DNA of 64,000 nt from Actinernus sp. WN-2022 (Eukaryota; Cnidaria; Anthozoa; Actiniaria; Actinernidae), in NCBI GenBank assembly GCA_030867875.1, contig JAOWCC010000577.1, positions 73,465,012-73,529,011 of the forward strand, written 5' to 3'. Positions 11,027 to 20,913 of the stretch are shown here, piece by piece; within the stretch, counting starts at the first letter, position 1; each line of letters begins with the position of its first letter. The notes below the pieces were generated by a model, which worked only from the letters and a program-made list of their open reading frames with translations, made no database searches and was not told the origin of the DNA. Made by a program: the position numbers and the translations under genes.

Positions 11027-14000
11027 TTGTATATAGCATATCGCCACACAAGGTTGCAAAAGAAAATGGCAGCCCGACGACCTCGTAGCGAACCTTTACC
11101 AAGGAGTCTAGCTCGAGAGGCATCCACTATTCTCGATGAGAGAGATGGTATGCTTGAGGGAGAGGAGAAAGGTAGGCGTACGATTCGATGGCGCTTCTTC
11201 CAAGGTGTGGCAGGTGATTTGACGCCTAGGATCTTGGGAAAGTTGACTGCGAATGTAGGAACCAGCTTCTATCTACGTTACGGTTATACCTATCGCATTC
11301 GCAACGTCAATGATGACCGGGTGATGCTCTTCTCCAAGACAGTCACAGGCTCTCCATGGGTGAATGTCTTAGGTGATGCAGAAGAGTGGATCAATAGCCA
11401 AGAGACAGCTCGGTTGAATCCTGACAATATCGATCGTCCAAATACTCAGTGGGCATTCGTGCGTTGGATTTACGTGGATGTCAAAGTTGTGATTGATCGT
11501 CAGCCTCTATTAGGAACGGGCCCACTACCACAAGGGCTTCGCCAGAAAAAAGGAATGATTGCCCTCGATCAATACGAGGACAACCTGTGTCTGTGGCGCT
11601 GCCTTGCCATACACAAAGGAGCACGAGCAGATAGATGTTGCGTCGCAGCTCGAAGGCTCGTTCAGGACTTCTATGGCTTGGTGGCACCTAGTCGAGACGT
11701 TCCCAAGACTTCCTTAGACCAGCTAGATGAAGTCGAGGCGTACTTTGGAATCGGTATTCGGGTGTACGAACCGACAGAGGATGGCGCCTGGCATCTGATG
11801 CGACATGCAGCCCACTACGAGAAGATAATGATAATTGGTATATACGACGGACACGCCTTCTACATTAATAACATCAACAAGATAGGGCACCTCTACATAT
11901 GCAACGATTGTAAGCAACGATTCACAAAGGCTTGCCACCTTCAACGCCACGCAGATCGTTGCAGTCGTGGCGAAACGAAGATTGTTTGCCCTGGAAAAGA
12001 AATCACGGTACCTCAGTCAGCATACGAAAAAGCATTCTGGCCAGTGTGTCTTGCGAGTAAGAAAGCCCTACGTTGGTTGAAATGTGAAATGGAAAGAATC
12101 GAACGCCATATTCATCACGCGGCTTGTGGTCATGGGGGAGAACGTTGGATAGAAGGAGCGTTTGTTGACGGCTATGAACCTCTTTCGAAAACGATCTTTC
12201 AATATCATGGATGCTACTTTCATGGATGTCCAAAATGTACGAAAAGCAAAGCATGGGGGAGTAAGTTATATCTTAAGACTTGTGAAAGGACGGCAAAGCT
12301 ACGATCAGCCGGATATACAGTGATTGAGGCCTGGGAATGCTCGACGAAGAATACCGGCGAACCAATTCCAACTCCGGTACAAATCGCTTACCCACATGCC
12401 ATAGTGTATGACTTCGAAGCCTATCTCGACAAAACGAAAGGTCGACAACCAACAGACCGCTTGATCATCGAAAACGTCCATGTCCCAATATCAATATCAA
12501 TTGCAGACACATATGATCGAACACCAACCCACCTCTGTCGACGTGATCCAAAAGAACTCATAGCTGACTTCGTCGAAGAACTCCAGCGAAGAGCACAGGT
12601 AATCCGAGAAGTCGTTGCAGAACAGTTCTGTCCCAGGACACCCGAATTCTCTTTCGACACCCTATCGAAGGAACAACAAATGAAGATTGACGAATGGACA
12701 AATCAAGTTCCTGTATTAGGATTCAACTCTGGCCGGTACGATATGAATCTGATTAGGAACTACTTTGTAGAAACCATCGCCGACACATGCAAGAAAGTCA
12801 GGGTCGCAAAGAAAGCCAACACCACTATGTTTCTCTTGACTCCCGAGTTCCGTTTCCTCGATATGATGAACTATCTTGGACCTGGAACTTCTTACGAACG
12901 TTGGATCACTGCCTATGGATGTGAGTTGCAAAAGAGTTTCTTCCCATATGAGTGGTTCGACTCTCCAGACAAGTTGGATCACGTTGGATTGCCAGATTAT
13001 CGAGAGTGGGGTTCAAAGTTGAAAGGTCAACACCTACTATCTAGGTCAGAGTTCAAAGATTGCAAGCGCACCTTTCTCGATAAAGGAATGGAGACCTTTG
13101 CAGACTGGCTACGATACTACAACGACCTAGACGTAGTTCCATTCCTAGAGGCACTCGAAAAGATGCGAGACTTCTATCACGAGAAAGGAGTAGACATGCT
13201 GAAAGACGCAGTGTCCATCCCAGGAGTCTCACTACAATTTCTACTTCGAGGAAGTGTAGAACGTGGAGCTGAGTTGTTTGCACCAAGTGGGGAAGCCTAT
13301 CACATGCTGAAAGGTGCTGTCGTAGGAGGCCCAAGCATAGTGTTCACCAGACGACACGAAGCAGGAGTGACTAAGATTCGCAGTCATCAGGGTGGAACTA
13401 AGATTTGCCGCAAAGTGGTTGGATACGATGCTAACGCCCTATATCTTTCTACGATGGAATTCGAAATGCCTTGTGGAAAAGAAAATGTTGTTCACTATGA
13501 CGAGCCAGGTCCAGCCGCCGAAAAACTTGTCGAACGTATACGTAGGGGAACATGGTTTGGATATGCGGAGGTAGACATCGAAATACCAAAAGAATTGTGG
13601 AAGAAATTTGAGGAGATGCCACCCTTCTTCTATAATCGGGAAATCCCCAAGGAAGCAATCTCTCCAGAAATGTTGGCCTACCTCGCAAGGACAGGTAGAA
13701 AGTGAAGCAAGGAAAAGAAGCTAGTTGGGAGTCTCTCGGGAAAGAAGTTGCTACTCTATGCTCCTCTTCTACTTTGGTATCTAGACCATGGCGCAGTGAT
13801 CACTGCTGTCTATCGCACAATAGACTACGAACCCAAAAAAGTATTCGAATGGTTTGTGGATCAAGTCACCGAAGCACGACGTACAGGAGATGTAGACAAA
13901 AGTAAAACCTTGCTAGCAGACGTGTTCAAACTACTTGGAAATAGTGCCTATGGAAAGTTGATCGAAGATTTGGGTCGACAAACAAATGTCACCTACACCA

Positions 14001-14671
14001 AAGACGAGAAGGTCGTCGACAAAGCGATGCGAAGTGTTTGGTTCGAAGACCTGGAAGAGATTGGTCTGGCATACGAACTTGAAAGTAGAAAGAACCAGAT
14101 CCGAATCAAACGCCCTTTCCAAGTAGGTATTGCCGTGTACCAGCTTGCCAAACTTCGCATGCTCGAGTTCTACTACGACTTCCTCGACAAGTACATCGTT
14201 CGAGATGATTTCGAATACATCCAGATGGATACGGACAGTGCCTACATCGCAATTTCGGGAAACACCATCGATGAAGTTGTACGACCAGAATTGTGCGAGG
14301 ACTTTGCAGCCCACATAAAAGAGTGGTTAGCTTGGGACAAGTGGAGCAGTCGTACACCAGGTCTCTTCAAGCTCGAATTCGAAGGACAGCGCGCCATTGC
14401 CCTATGCTCGAAAGCCTACTACGTCGATACGGGTGGTAGCAGAAAGTATTCCACTAAAGGTATGTCTAGGCGGCACAACGACATTTCGTGGGCTCGATTC
14501 GAAGCAGCCCTCCAGGGTAGTATCGACATGGCGAAGAACCGAGGCTTCCGCCTATTGCCAGAAGGTATGGCAACCTACGAACAACAGAAGCTTGGGCTAT
14601 CAGCTTACTACGACAAAAGACGCGTTCTTCTCGATGGAATCCACACCGAGCCAATAGAGTACGCTGTCTAG
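11027..14671 (+). CDS. DNA polymerase family B, protein-primed type; one in-frame TGA
   Basis: Replicative polymerase of copy B, 1214 codons, interrupted only by a TGA at 13703-13705; the same frame continues to 14671. The N-terminal part has a C2H2-like finger (C292, C295 onward) and a second cysteine/histidine motif (FQYHGCYFHGCPKC). The proofreading exonuclease follows: Exo I DFE (D462, E464), Exo II FNSGRYD (D572), Exo III YYNDLD (about 697-702). The palm and fingers carry motif A DANALYLS (about 802), motif B KLLGNSAYGK (about 966) and motif C YIQMDTDSAY (about 1064). All catalytic aspartates are present. The ATG at 11066 is an alternative start. The gene converges on integrase; the two ends overlap by 4 bp. 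The TGA separates motif A from B and would abolish activity unless read through or due to a sequence error. Confidence 0.93.
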
Positions 14672-15736
14672 CGCTTGGGTACAAACAGAATTCCTTTTGG
14701 AGGTAGTTCCGTATCCCTAGGAACGACTTGTAGCTCTTCACGAACGAATCCACGTTTGGGTGCGTCCTTCTCCCCTTCTCGCTTCGCAAGGTAGTAAAGC
14801 ACAGGCTGTCCCGAAGATACTACACTTCGCGAAATGGTGTATATCTGCAAACTCCACACAGGATCAGTAGCTCTACGTTTTTCACCCCCTTCCAATTCTC
14901 CTGGCGCGTTAAGATATCGAACTAGAACGTCGAATGGTAGGCGCTCTTCTCTCAAACCAACAGTGCGCGAATATGTAGGAGTCTTTAGATCTACTCGTTG
15001 CGCCACTACAGAATTTGAAGGCTCCTTTCCTGTAAGTCGAGTCACCTCACTGTTCAGGGCTTTGATAACCATTGGTAAACGAACTACCCATTCTCTACTA
15101 CGCTCATCTGATCCTTCCGAAGTAAGTACCAGCTCTTGTGCATATTGATATCCAAACAATCTCTCAGCTAGTGTTCTATTCGCTCGTTCGACGAAGCCTT
15201 GCGCTCTATGATTACCAGCCTCACCTCGTTGAACTTTCGTACCACGTAGTTCTAACGTTTCAGACATACGTCCCATGAATTCTCTACCAGGATCTACTTG
15301 TAATGTTTTTTGGCCATTCTAGTGGACTACGTTTATAGATTCGTTCGAATGCTGCAGACACTTCATCACTATCTTTCGATGCTAAAGGTTCAGCCTCCTT
15401 ATATCTAGAAGCTACATCGATTACCACTAAAGCATACTTATATAGTTTCCTTCCACGACTAGGTCTATCATGAGGTAGAAATATCAAATCAGCTTGATGA
15501 ACTTCATTAGGTTTCGATACAGTCCAATGTGGTCGTGGAATATAGCGTGGTGGTGATAGATATATTTGCCACATGGCTTGTTTCTCTAACCAACCCTTAG
15601 CTACATCTTCCGATACTTTTGCAGCCATTGATAACTTACTAATTGCAGCATAACCTTTCCAATAGCCCATAGGACCATAGAAGGTATTCGCAAGTTTAGC
15701 ATCCATTATATATCTATGTCTTCTAACCTCCAACAA
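14668..15736 (-). CDS. Retroviral-type (rve) integrase of copy B, frameshifted
   Basis: DDE integrase that would insert the element into host DNA. The first piece (from 15736, or from the second ATG at 15706) holds the first catalytic aspartate in HQADLIFLP. A frame change at the T run 15306-15311 precedes the second aspartate motif (VDPG), which is readable only in the other frame. The second piece supplies the catalytic glutamate in QGFVERANRTL. A C-terminal SH3- or chromo-like region follows (FDVLVRYLN..., VWSLQIYTI). Together the pieces are about 350 residues, usual for Polinton integrases. The lesion is one base in a homopolymer, so it is either a true mutation or a sequencing error. Confidence 0.9.
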
Positions 15737-15739
15737 GAA

Positions 15740-16140
15740 GAGAAAAATAAAAAAAAAAGGAATAAGAACTTATCTAACCAACTAGTTCTTATTCTTTTTT
15801 TTTTTTTTAGTATCTCGTCGATCGTAAAAATTCTCGTTTTTTAAAAGGCATATCGACTAATAGCGTATCCAGCGACTAGGGATAAAGACTTATCTAGCTG
15901 ACAAGTTCTTATCCTTCTTTTTTTATTTTTTTTTATTTTATGTAGCTTCGTTTAGTAATCTTATAGTAATACTCTAGTAATACTCTAGTAATACTCTAGT
16001 AATACTCTAGTAATACTCTAGTAATCTAGTAAGTGATCTAGTAATTACGTTAAACGTAAAAAAGCTCGTTTTTTAAAAGCATAGCTATAACCAATTCTTA
16101 TAAGAATCGAGTGGCAACGTATCCAGTCGCGAATACACTA
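15740..16140. promoter_or_regulatory. Intergenic hairpins and 11-bp tandem repeat
   Basis: This gap upstream of integrase holds two related stem-loops followed by T-rich tracts (15756-15812 and 15886-15930, stems 'aagaact'/'agttctt'). It also holds two degenerate copies of a 'ctcgttttttaaaag' block (near 15830 and 16060) and about six units of 'tctagtaatac' (15964-16035). It could be a promoter/terminator region or part of a replication control site; the sequence does not decide. Confidence 0.5.
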
Positions 16141-16144
16141 CCAC

Positions 16145-16516
16145 CTAAGGCCACCAATTCGGCAGTTTTCCTCGAATTAGATGGTCGATAATCTGAAATT
16201 TAGGATTTTCCAGTTTCGTTTGCAATATGTGATATACATGGAGTTTTCGCATTGCATCGATTCTATCTTTAAGTCCAACGTGTGCGTTATTTTCTTTCCA
16301 GTGGTTCCAGGTGGCTTGTGCTTCTAGTCGTTTTTCTAGATTTTTCTTATAGGTTGCCATAGCGGCAGTTGCCTTCTCCCGGGCCTTATCATGTCTTAAC
16401 ATCTCTGCGGCAGTAGCATTAGGCCCGCTAATTGCTTTTTCTATTTCGTATGTGGCAATACTAGCGGCAGCACTAGTTATGGCGAAGACAAATCCCATAA
16501 ATATTATTGTTGCCAT
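16145..16516 (-). CDS. Small membrane-anchored protein, unknown function (copy B)
   Basis: 123 residues. An N-terminal hydrophobic segment (residues 2-22, IIFMGFVFAITSAAASIA) could be a signal anchor. It is followed by a charged, helical, alanine- and lysine-rich region (about 40-75) and a C-terminus ending LPNWWP. It is the leftmost of five minus-strand genes running toward integrase. No equivalent survives in copy C because that copy is truncated before this point. I do not recognise the family. Confidence 0.6.
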   Translation of the reverse strand: MATIIFMGFVFAITSAAASIATYEIEKAISGPNATAAEMLRHDKAREKATAAMATYKKNLEKRLEAQATWNHWKENNAHVGLKDRIDAMRKLHVYHILQTKLENPKFQIIDHLIRGKLPNWWP

Positions 16517-16546
16517 AGCTTCGAAGGCTAGGTAGAGTCGCCCCCG

Positions 16547-16765
16547 TTACTCAACAGGCTTCAAATACCCTTTGTCCTTTAGGTATTTCTTAGCTGCAAG
16601 GCTACCAGATAGAACCGCTATCCACTTCACGAAGTTCAAAATACTAGATGAAGGATCGTTAGTCAAAGGCTCTTTGATTGCTTTTTTTCCGACCCAACCG
16701 ATACCTGTCGCAAGTCCAATCAATATAGTAGCTTCTTGTATTGTGTTCATAAGTTTGTTTTCCAT
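16547..16765 (-). CDS. Small two-helix membrane protein (copy B)
   Basis: 72 residues with two hydrophobic stretches (about 10-27, ILIGLATGIGWVG; about 43-58, FVKWIAVLSGSLAA) and a lysine-rich end. It lies 30 bp upstream of the 123-residue membrane protein on the same strand. Size and layout fit a virion membrane or holin-like protein, but this is inference only. Confidence 0.55.
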   Translation of the reverse strand: MENKLMNTIQEATILIGLATGIGWVGKKAIKEPLTNDPSSSILNFVKWIAVLSGSLAAKKYLKDKGYLKPVE

Positions 16766-16823
16766 CTTATTGGAACAACGTTTACATCGCCGATAATATG
16801 TGTCTACGTCGTGGCTTCAAATG

Positions 16824-17195
16824 CTATATCATGCCTTGAGTTTTTAGGTTACGACCTTTTGGGGTTTCTTTGGTAGCGGCAGCTGAGCTGTCTGTGGCTT
16901 CAGTGGAGCTGTGGTTAACTCGTTGCGTTTGTTTGTATTGCTTATACTGATAGTACAAACCCACAAATGCTATGCTTACCCCAATTACAGCAAGTGTGGT
17001 ATTAGTTGATATCAAACTTGGCTTATTGGTATGACTGTCTACCTGCGCCTGCGTTGCCGCCACATTGGCGATATTTTCTTTCCTTCTTTGCGCTATGAGT
17101 TTGCCTGCAGCGACTCGTTTTGGATTTGGTGGGGGCTTTACTGGTTCTTTCGTGATGGGATCGTTTCGATCTTCGGAATGGGTATCAATTTCCAT
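16824..17195 (-). CDS. Single-pass membrane protein with PKRVAAGK motif (copy B)
   Basis: 123 residues. A proline/lysine-rich N-terminus leads to the motif NPKRVAAGKLIAQRRKE, followed by one transmembrane segment (about 66-82, TTLAVIGVSIAFVGLYY) and a polar tail. The partial gene at 53868-54161 in copy C shares PKRVAAGK, NTTLTAISV and the same start context (MEID/MEQD), so this is a conserved family of the element rather than chance. The neighbour upstream is the 209-residue protein. Function unknown. Confidence 0.7.
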   Translation of the reverse strand: MEIDTHSEDRNDPITKEPVKPPPNPKRVAAGKLIAQRRKENIANVAATQAQVDSHTNKPSLISTNTTLAVIGVSIAFVGLYYQYKQYKQTQRVNHSSTEATDSSAAATKETPKGRNLKTQGMI

Positions 17196-17245
17196 CTTGT
17201 TAAGAGTAATTACTTAGTAGTTGAGGTAACTTCAATACGTTAAGA

Positions 17246-17875
17246 TTATTTTAAATTTGAATGTACCTCAAGCACTTCATCAACTTCGTCTTCGCTCGGC
17301 AATACTTGCGCCTCGGAGTCCTGTTTAGTGGGCATAGAATGGTTAACAACGTGACAAAGGGCACTAGTTAGTGCTACAAGTGGACCTGCTTTGTAGGCCA
17401 ATCGGCCAGCCAGTGCAGATAGCTCGTTTCGGACTAAGCGGTCTTTCTTTAGAGCTTTCAACAGCCTTCGTTGTTGTCGAGAATCTAGAGGCCTCACATA
17501 TGCGACTACACAAGTTGCTAGACTTAGTGCTCTATCCACTAAGCAGTCATTTATTTCCTTCGCTAAGACGGCTTGGTATCTACGATATAGGCGTTCTATG
17601 TCTTTATCAGGTAACTTAGAAATGTCTCCAAGAGAAAAATTCTTCCCTAGGTATTCTTTTGTCGTACCAGTCACGGCTAGAATAGAGAGAGCTTCCCTAT
17701 GTTCGCTGATTTCTATGCTACTATCTTCATGGCAATTTTTGCAGGTAGCTCCGATGGCAGCTTTGCTGCCGCTACTGCGGTAGGCGCATTCGGCCCTTGG
17801 TGGAGGACCTGTCACATCTATTTCGCCGGATTCAACTAGTATGTTCATTAATTCATCATCAAAATCTTTATCCAT
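17246..17875 (-). CDS. Conserved uncharacterised protein of the capsid module (copy B)
   Basis: 209 residues. The central block HREALSILAVTGTTKEYLG, followed by NFSLGDISKL, is also present in the 199-residue protein at 54103-54702. Further shared features are a RYQAV motif, a conserved central helix region (LVDRALSLATCVVAYV) and RNELSALAG. It is predicted mostly helical with no clear membrane segment. Its start lies 1 bp after the ATPase stop, implying co-expression with packaging genes. Family not recognised. Confidence 0.75.
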   Translation of the reverse strand: MDKDFDDELMNILVESGEIDVTGPPPRAECAYRSSGSKAAIGATCKNCHEDSSIEISEHREALSILAVTGTTKEYLGKNFSLGDISKLPDKDIERLYRRYQAVLAKEINDCLVDRALSLATCVVAYVRPLDSRQQRRLLKALKKDRLVRNELSALAGRLAYKAGPLVALTSALCHVVNHSMPTKQDSEAQVLPSEDEVDEVLEVHSNLK

Positions 17876-17876
17876 C

Positions 17877-18512
17877 TTACTTCAACGTATTGTGACATAC
17901 CATAGGTGAAGGTATCTCTAATAGTGTGGAAAAGGGATGTCGCAAACAGAAACATATATGTGCGAACTTAGTCTCAAGTTCTGAAATGAATAGCTTCTTA
18001 TCATCTAAGGATATGCTAGCGCCGTAGTCATCGAATAGATCCTTCAATCCTGGTGCGCTTGCGATGCGAAATGCCACGACGATTGCGCAATTCTCGCGAA
18101 AGTTCTTACATATACTCTTTTGTGTTTGTGATGAGGCCCAAATCGAAATACCAATGTGGCGTGCAGAAAAGGCTAAATCGGATATCTTATTGGTCCTTCC
18201 CTTAACATCCTTGCTTGCCGCACAATCATCAAGGATAATAAGTGTATTTGTTCCTTCGAAAAAACATGCACAGTCGCCTAGGGTTGCATCAATATCGTTC
18301 TGAGAAGGCGCTAGGACAATGAAGCGAGGATCTCCCTTACCAACGCCTTTATAGGTTTTATTGTTAGCATAGGTTGGACAAATTAATACGATATATTCAA
18401 ATTTAAAACGAAATTGATCAACGAATTGATCAACTATGAACTGAGTCTTTCCGCAGTTTGTGGGTCCAATTATGAGTGCGTTAAAGGGAATTTGTTCCGT
18501 TAATGTGTCCAT
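17877..18512 (-). CDS. Genome-packaging ATPase (HerA/FtsK-type) of copy B
   Basis: 211 residues. Walker A is GPTNCGKT (16-23), Walker B is LIILDD (91-96), and a polar sensor-like SSQT follows (about 127-130). This compact architecture is that of the A32/FtsK-like ATPases that pump DNA into capsids in Polintons and related viruses. The product at 54719-55351 matches along its length (ICPTYANNKTY against ICPTYAHNKTY). It is followed at once by the 209-residue gene and lies 60 bp from the major capsid gene, all in one direction. The frame is intact. Confidence 0.9.
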   Translation of the reverse strand: MDTLTEQIPFNALIIGPTNCGKTQFIVDQFVDQFRFKFEYIVLICPTYANNKTYKGVGKGDPRFIVLAPSQNDIDATLGDCACFFEGTNTLIILDDCAASKDVKGRTNKISDLAFSARHIGISIWASSQTQKSICKNFRENCAIVVAFRIASAPGLKDLFDDYGASISLDDKKLFISELETKFAHICFCLRHPFSTLLEIPSPMVCHNTLK

Positions 18513-18516
18513 GTCG

Positions 18517-18571
18517 ACGAATACGTCAAGAGTACATTAATGAATACGTCAAGAGTACATTAATGAATACG
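18517..18571. repeat. Short tandem repeat between capsid and ATPase genes
   Basis: Two full and one partial unit of 24 bp ('gaatacgtcaagagtacatt' plus 'aatg') fill the gap between the major capsid stop and the ATPase start. In copy C these genes overlap by 1 bp, so the repeat is a recent expansion in copy B. Confidence 0.75.
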
Positions 18572-19870
18572 TCAGTGATAAACATTTTGTAGCATTCCTT
18601 GTTCAATAGTTGCTTGTGCATCAGAAAGCACGAATATGTGCATGTTCACCGTACCTGAGCCTCCACTGCGATGAATCCTAAGGCGAATGGATGCTCCAGC
18701 ATCTTGTTGGGCTAAACCATCTCCATGAACTATACTGGTTTGCGAGGTGCGACAATCGATGAGTGCGGCAAACTTGTTCTCAAAGAACTTCTTATGCGTC
18801 ATGGATGTGGCGGCGGCAGCCTCTCCGAAACGCGGGACAAACCAATTCTTCGCTGACTTCCATAAATCCTTTGGTAGCATCCCAAAAGAATATAGAGCGT
18901 TAGGAATGCCATTGACGTGTACCTCGACCTTGGTGATTCCTGGATTTACGAATTTCTCACTATCTCTAGTGCCTGCCACATGAGGATCCACAAATAGAAG
19001 AAGAATGCCATTGAGAGAGAGACGAAGTACGTTTATGCTTTCAGATACTAGTGTATCGGTGGCTAGATTGATTGAGACGGTTTTGAAGTACTCATAATGG
19101 TTATACAGAAATGCTTTACCGCTGGCGTAGGTACTATTGGCCTGCGACGCAAGATCGAGACTTTCGATGACTTCATATTCTAGTTCAATGTTCGATAGTT
19201 TGTACGTTCCTACTTTCGTACTGTCGGATCCGACTATGACGTCTATGGCCGGTGCCAGTGTCAAATGAAATGACATCTTATCTCGAATCGCATGTGGATA
19301 AAAGACGCCATGGGTTGTGATAACTTCATGATCAATAGGTAGCTTATATACGCTACCGTATGCCGCTAGTGTCGCATTATCAGCCGCATTAGACGTAGAT
19401 GCGTTACTGGCCTTTGAACGAAGTTTGTTCACATTAGCAGATTGAATGCCTCGCTCTACGCTATTCTCTCGTTCTACCTCAGATAGGTATAGATCGCTAT
19501 ATACCTGTAGTAGATCGGGTCGACTTAGATCTTCTAATCTAGTAGTTCCCATCCATACGACTCGCTTTGAGACTATGCAACGCCCAACATTGGCCACCAA
19601 ATAGTTGTCGGCATGACCCCCGGATAGAGTGATATTGGCACTAAGGGCTAGACTACCAGGTACTAGAAGTCTATTTTCGCCTAACGTAGGAACATTAACA
19701 ATTAAAGTTTCCCCCGGATTGGCTGATGAAGGAGTGAAAGTTACACGATGGAACACACGACTGGCTTTAAGAGATCTACCTTCTCTAGGAGAATAGTCAG
19801 GATGGAGCTTTGTTGATATCATGTTTGTTCCACAATTGAATATATCGCCAATACTAATAGTATATCGCAT
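18572..19870 (-). CDS. Major capsid protein (double jelly-roll type), copy B
   Basis: 432 residues as read, but the likely start is Met17 (19822), because the copy C protein aligns from there (MISTKLHP against MISSKLDP). Landmarks: TFTPSSANPGETL, LVPGSLALSANITLSGGHA, a DLLQVYSDLYLSEVERE block, a central DVIVGSDSTKVGTYKLSNIELEYEVIE region (broken here for brevity) and a C-terminal RSGGSGTVNMHI. These features and the position next to the ATPase fit the major capsid proteins of Polinton/adintovirus-like elements, which resemble the nematode F54H12.2-like family. The reading frame is intact. It is divergently transcribed from the coiled-coil membrane protein gene. Confidence 0.82.
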   Translation of the reverse strand: MRYTISIGDIFNCGTNMISTKLHPDYSPREGRSLKASRVFHRVTFTPSSANPGETLIVNVPTLGENRLLVPGSLALSANITLSGGHADNYLVANVGRCIVSKRVVWMGTTRLEDLSRPDLLQVYSDLYLSEVERENSVERGIQSANVNKLRSKASNASTSNAADNATLAAYGSVYKLPIDHEVITTHGVFYPHAIRDKMSFHLTLAPAIDVIVGSDSTKVGTYKLSNIELEYEVIESLDLASQANSTYASGKAFLYNHYEYFKTVSINLATDTLVSESINVLRLSLNGILLLFVDPHVAGTRDSEKFVNPGITKVEVHVNGIPNALYSFGMLPKDLWKSAKNWFVPRFGEAAAATSMTHKKFFENKFAALIDCRTSQTSIVHGDGLAQQDAGASIRLRIHRSGGSGTVNMHIFVLSDAQATIEQGMLQNVYH

Positions 19871-19884
19871 ATCAAGTGTTCAAT
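19823..19884. promoter_or_regulatory. Short divergent promoter between major capsid and membrane protein genes
   Basis: About 60 bp separates the likely capsid start (19822) from the membrane protein start (19885). Copy C keeps the same features at 56574-56613: 'ttgaatat' on one side, a TATA-like 'agtatat/gtatata' centre and 'gttcaata' on the other. Conservation where little else is non-coding argues for a bidirectional promoter. Confidence 0.5.
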
Positions 19885-20913
19885 ATGGAAGAAAAATTAG
19901 ACTTCGATCCTATATCTGAAGAAGGTAGAGCCGATGTGAATGATCTTACTGCCGAAGAATGGGCGGAGATTAGACCTGATGATGGCGAGGCAGAAATGGA
20001 TTGGTGGAATAGAGCTAAGCATAGCTTCAAAAATACGACGAAAAGCATACGCGATAGGTTATGGAAAAATCGTAGTAACTGGGGAACCAGTTCAGCTGAG
20101 TATATAGAATTAGTCAATCAAGGTGATGATGCGGAAACGCAGTTTACGGCAGGCGGTAGTACTGCGGAAACGCCATTTGAAAGACTGGAAAGACGGACTG
20201 AAAATGCACAGGACCAAATCACTATAAAGTTTCCAAAAGCAGATCTAACGAAGTTCACTGCTAGTTTGGATGACTACGATAGGGTCGTGATAAAACTCAA
20301 TCGTAAAAATGCTGTATCATACTTACTGTCGGATGCCGTAGACACTCCCAATGTATTACCGAAAATGCTTAAAAACGCTCTTGGACCTACTGCGGAAAAG
20401 GAGATTAGTATGAAAGAGGATATGGTCACCGAAAAAGATAAACGAAAGGTCGAGGAAATAAAAAAGATGGATTCATTAACTAAGGGAACTCCAGAATATG
20501 AAGTGGCAAAGAATAAAGTAGCAGCACTAGAGGATCAGAAACAGGAGATCGAGAAAGAAATAGAAGCCATCAAAGATCGTATGTCGTTACGAGACCGCAT
20601 AAAAGCCATCTTCAAGAAACATGGCTTTACGGTGATTGGAGTGTTAGCTGTCGCTGGTGCCGTAATTGGTACTGTCGTTAGTATATTGACAAAAGGCTTG
20701 GCTTCCATCACTAAGGGGGTTGGTGGCGCTTTGAAGGATCTTGGAAAAAAGTTGGCTAACGTGCTACCTGCGGCGATAGGCGCTATTGCGAGTTTCATAT
20801 TCCGTACCGCTGGAGAAGTTTTCGGCTTCCTTGCCAAGAATGCCTGGATACTCATTGTAGCTGTGGTCATATTCCTAGTAGAGCAATATAAATCGTCGAA
20901 ACGTCAGCGCTAA
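19876..20913 (+). CDS. Coiled-coil membrane protein of the capsid module (copy B)
   Basis: 345 residues; the ATG at 19885 is the better start judging by copy C. The N-terminal half is acidic and polar. A long charged region (about 175-245) looks like coiled coil and ends with MSLRDRIKAIFKK. Then come hydrophobic segments near 253-275 (VIGVLAVAGAVIGTVVSIL) and 295-335, including IASFIFRTAGEV and a final membrane helix (ILIVAVVIFLV). The copy C relic at 56614-58623 shares the C-terminal part closely. A glycine-rich hydrophobic region after a coiled coil suggests a membrane-active virion protein, by analogy with adenovirus pVI/pX-like roles (inference). Its stop overlaps the stop of the convergent 534-residue gene. 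Confidence 0.72.
   Translation: MFNMEEKLDFDPISEEGRADVNDLTAEEWAEIRPDDGEAEMDWWNRAKHSFKNTTKSIRDRLWKNRSNWGTSSAEYIELVNQGDDAETQFTAGGSTAETPFERLERRTENAQDQITIKFPKADLTKFTASLDDYDRVVIKLNRKNAVSYLLSDAVDTPNVLPKMLKNALGPTAEKEISMKEDMVTEKDKRKVEEIKKMDSLTKGTPEYEVAKNKVAALEDQKQEIEKEIEAIKDRMSLRDRIKAIFKKHGFTVIGVLAVAGAVIGTVVSILTKGLASITKGVGGALKDLGKKLANVLPAAIGAIASFIFRTAGEVFGFLAKNAWILIVAVVIFLVEQYKSSKRQR

Noticed and set aside
13703..13705. Selenocysteine or other recoding of the polymerase TGA
   Set aside because: No stem-loop or conserved recoding context could be supported and no selenocysteine is expected at this place in family B polymerases.
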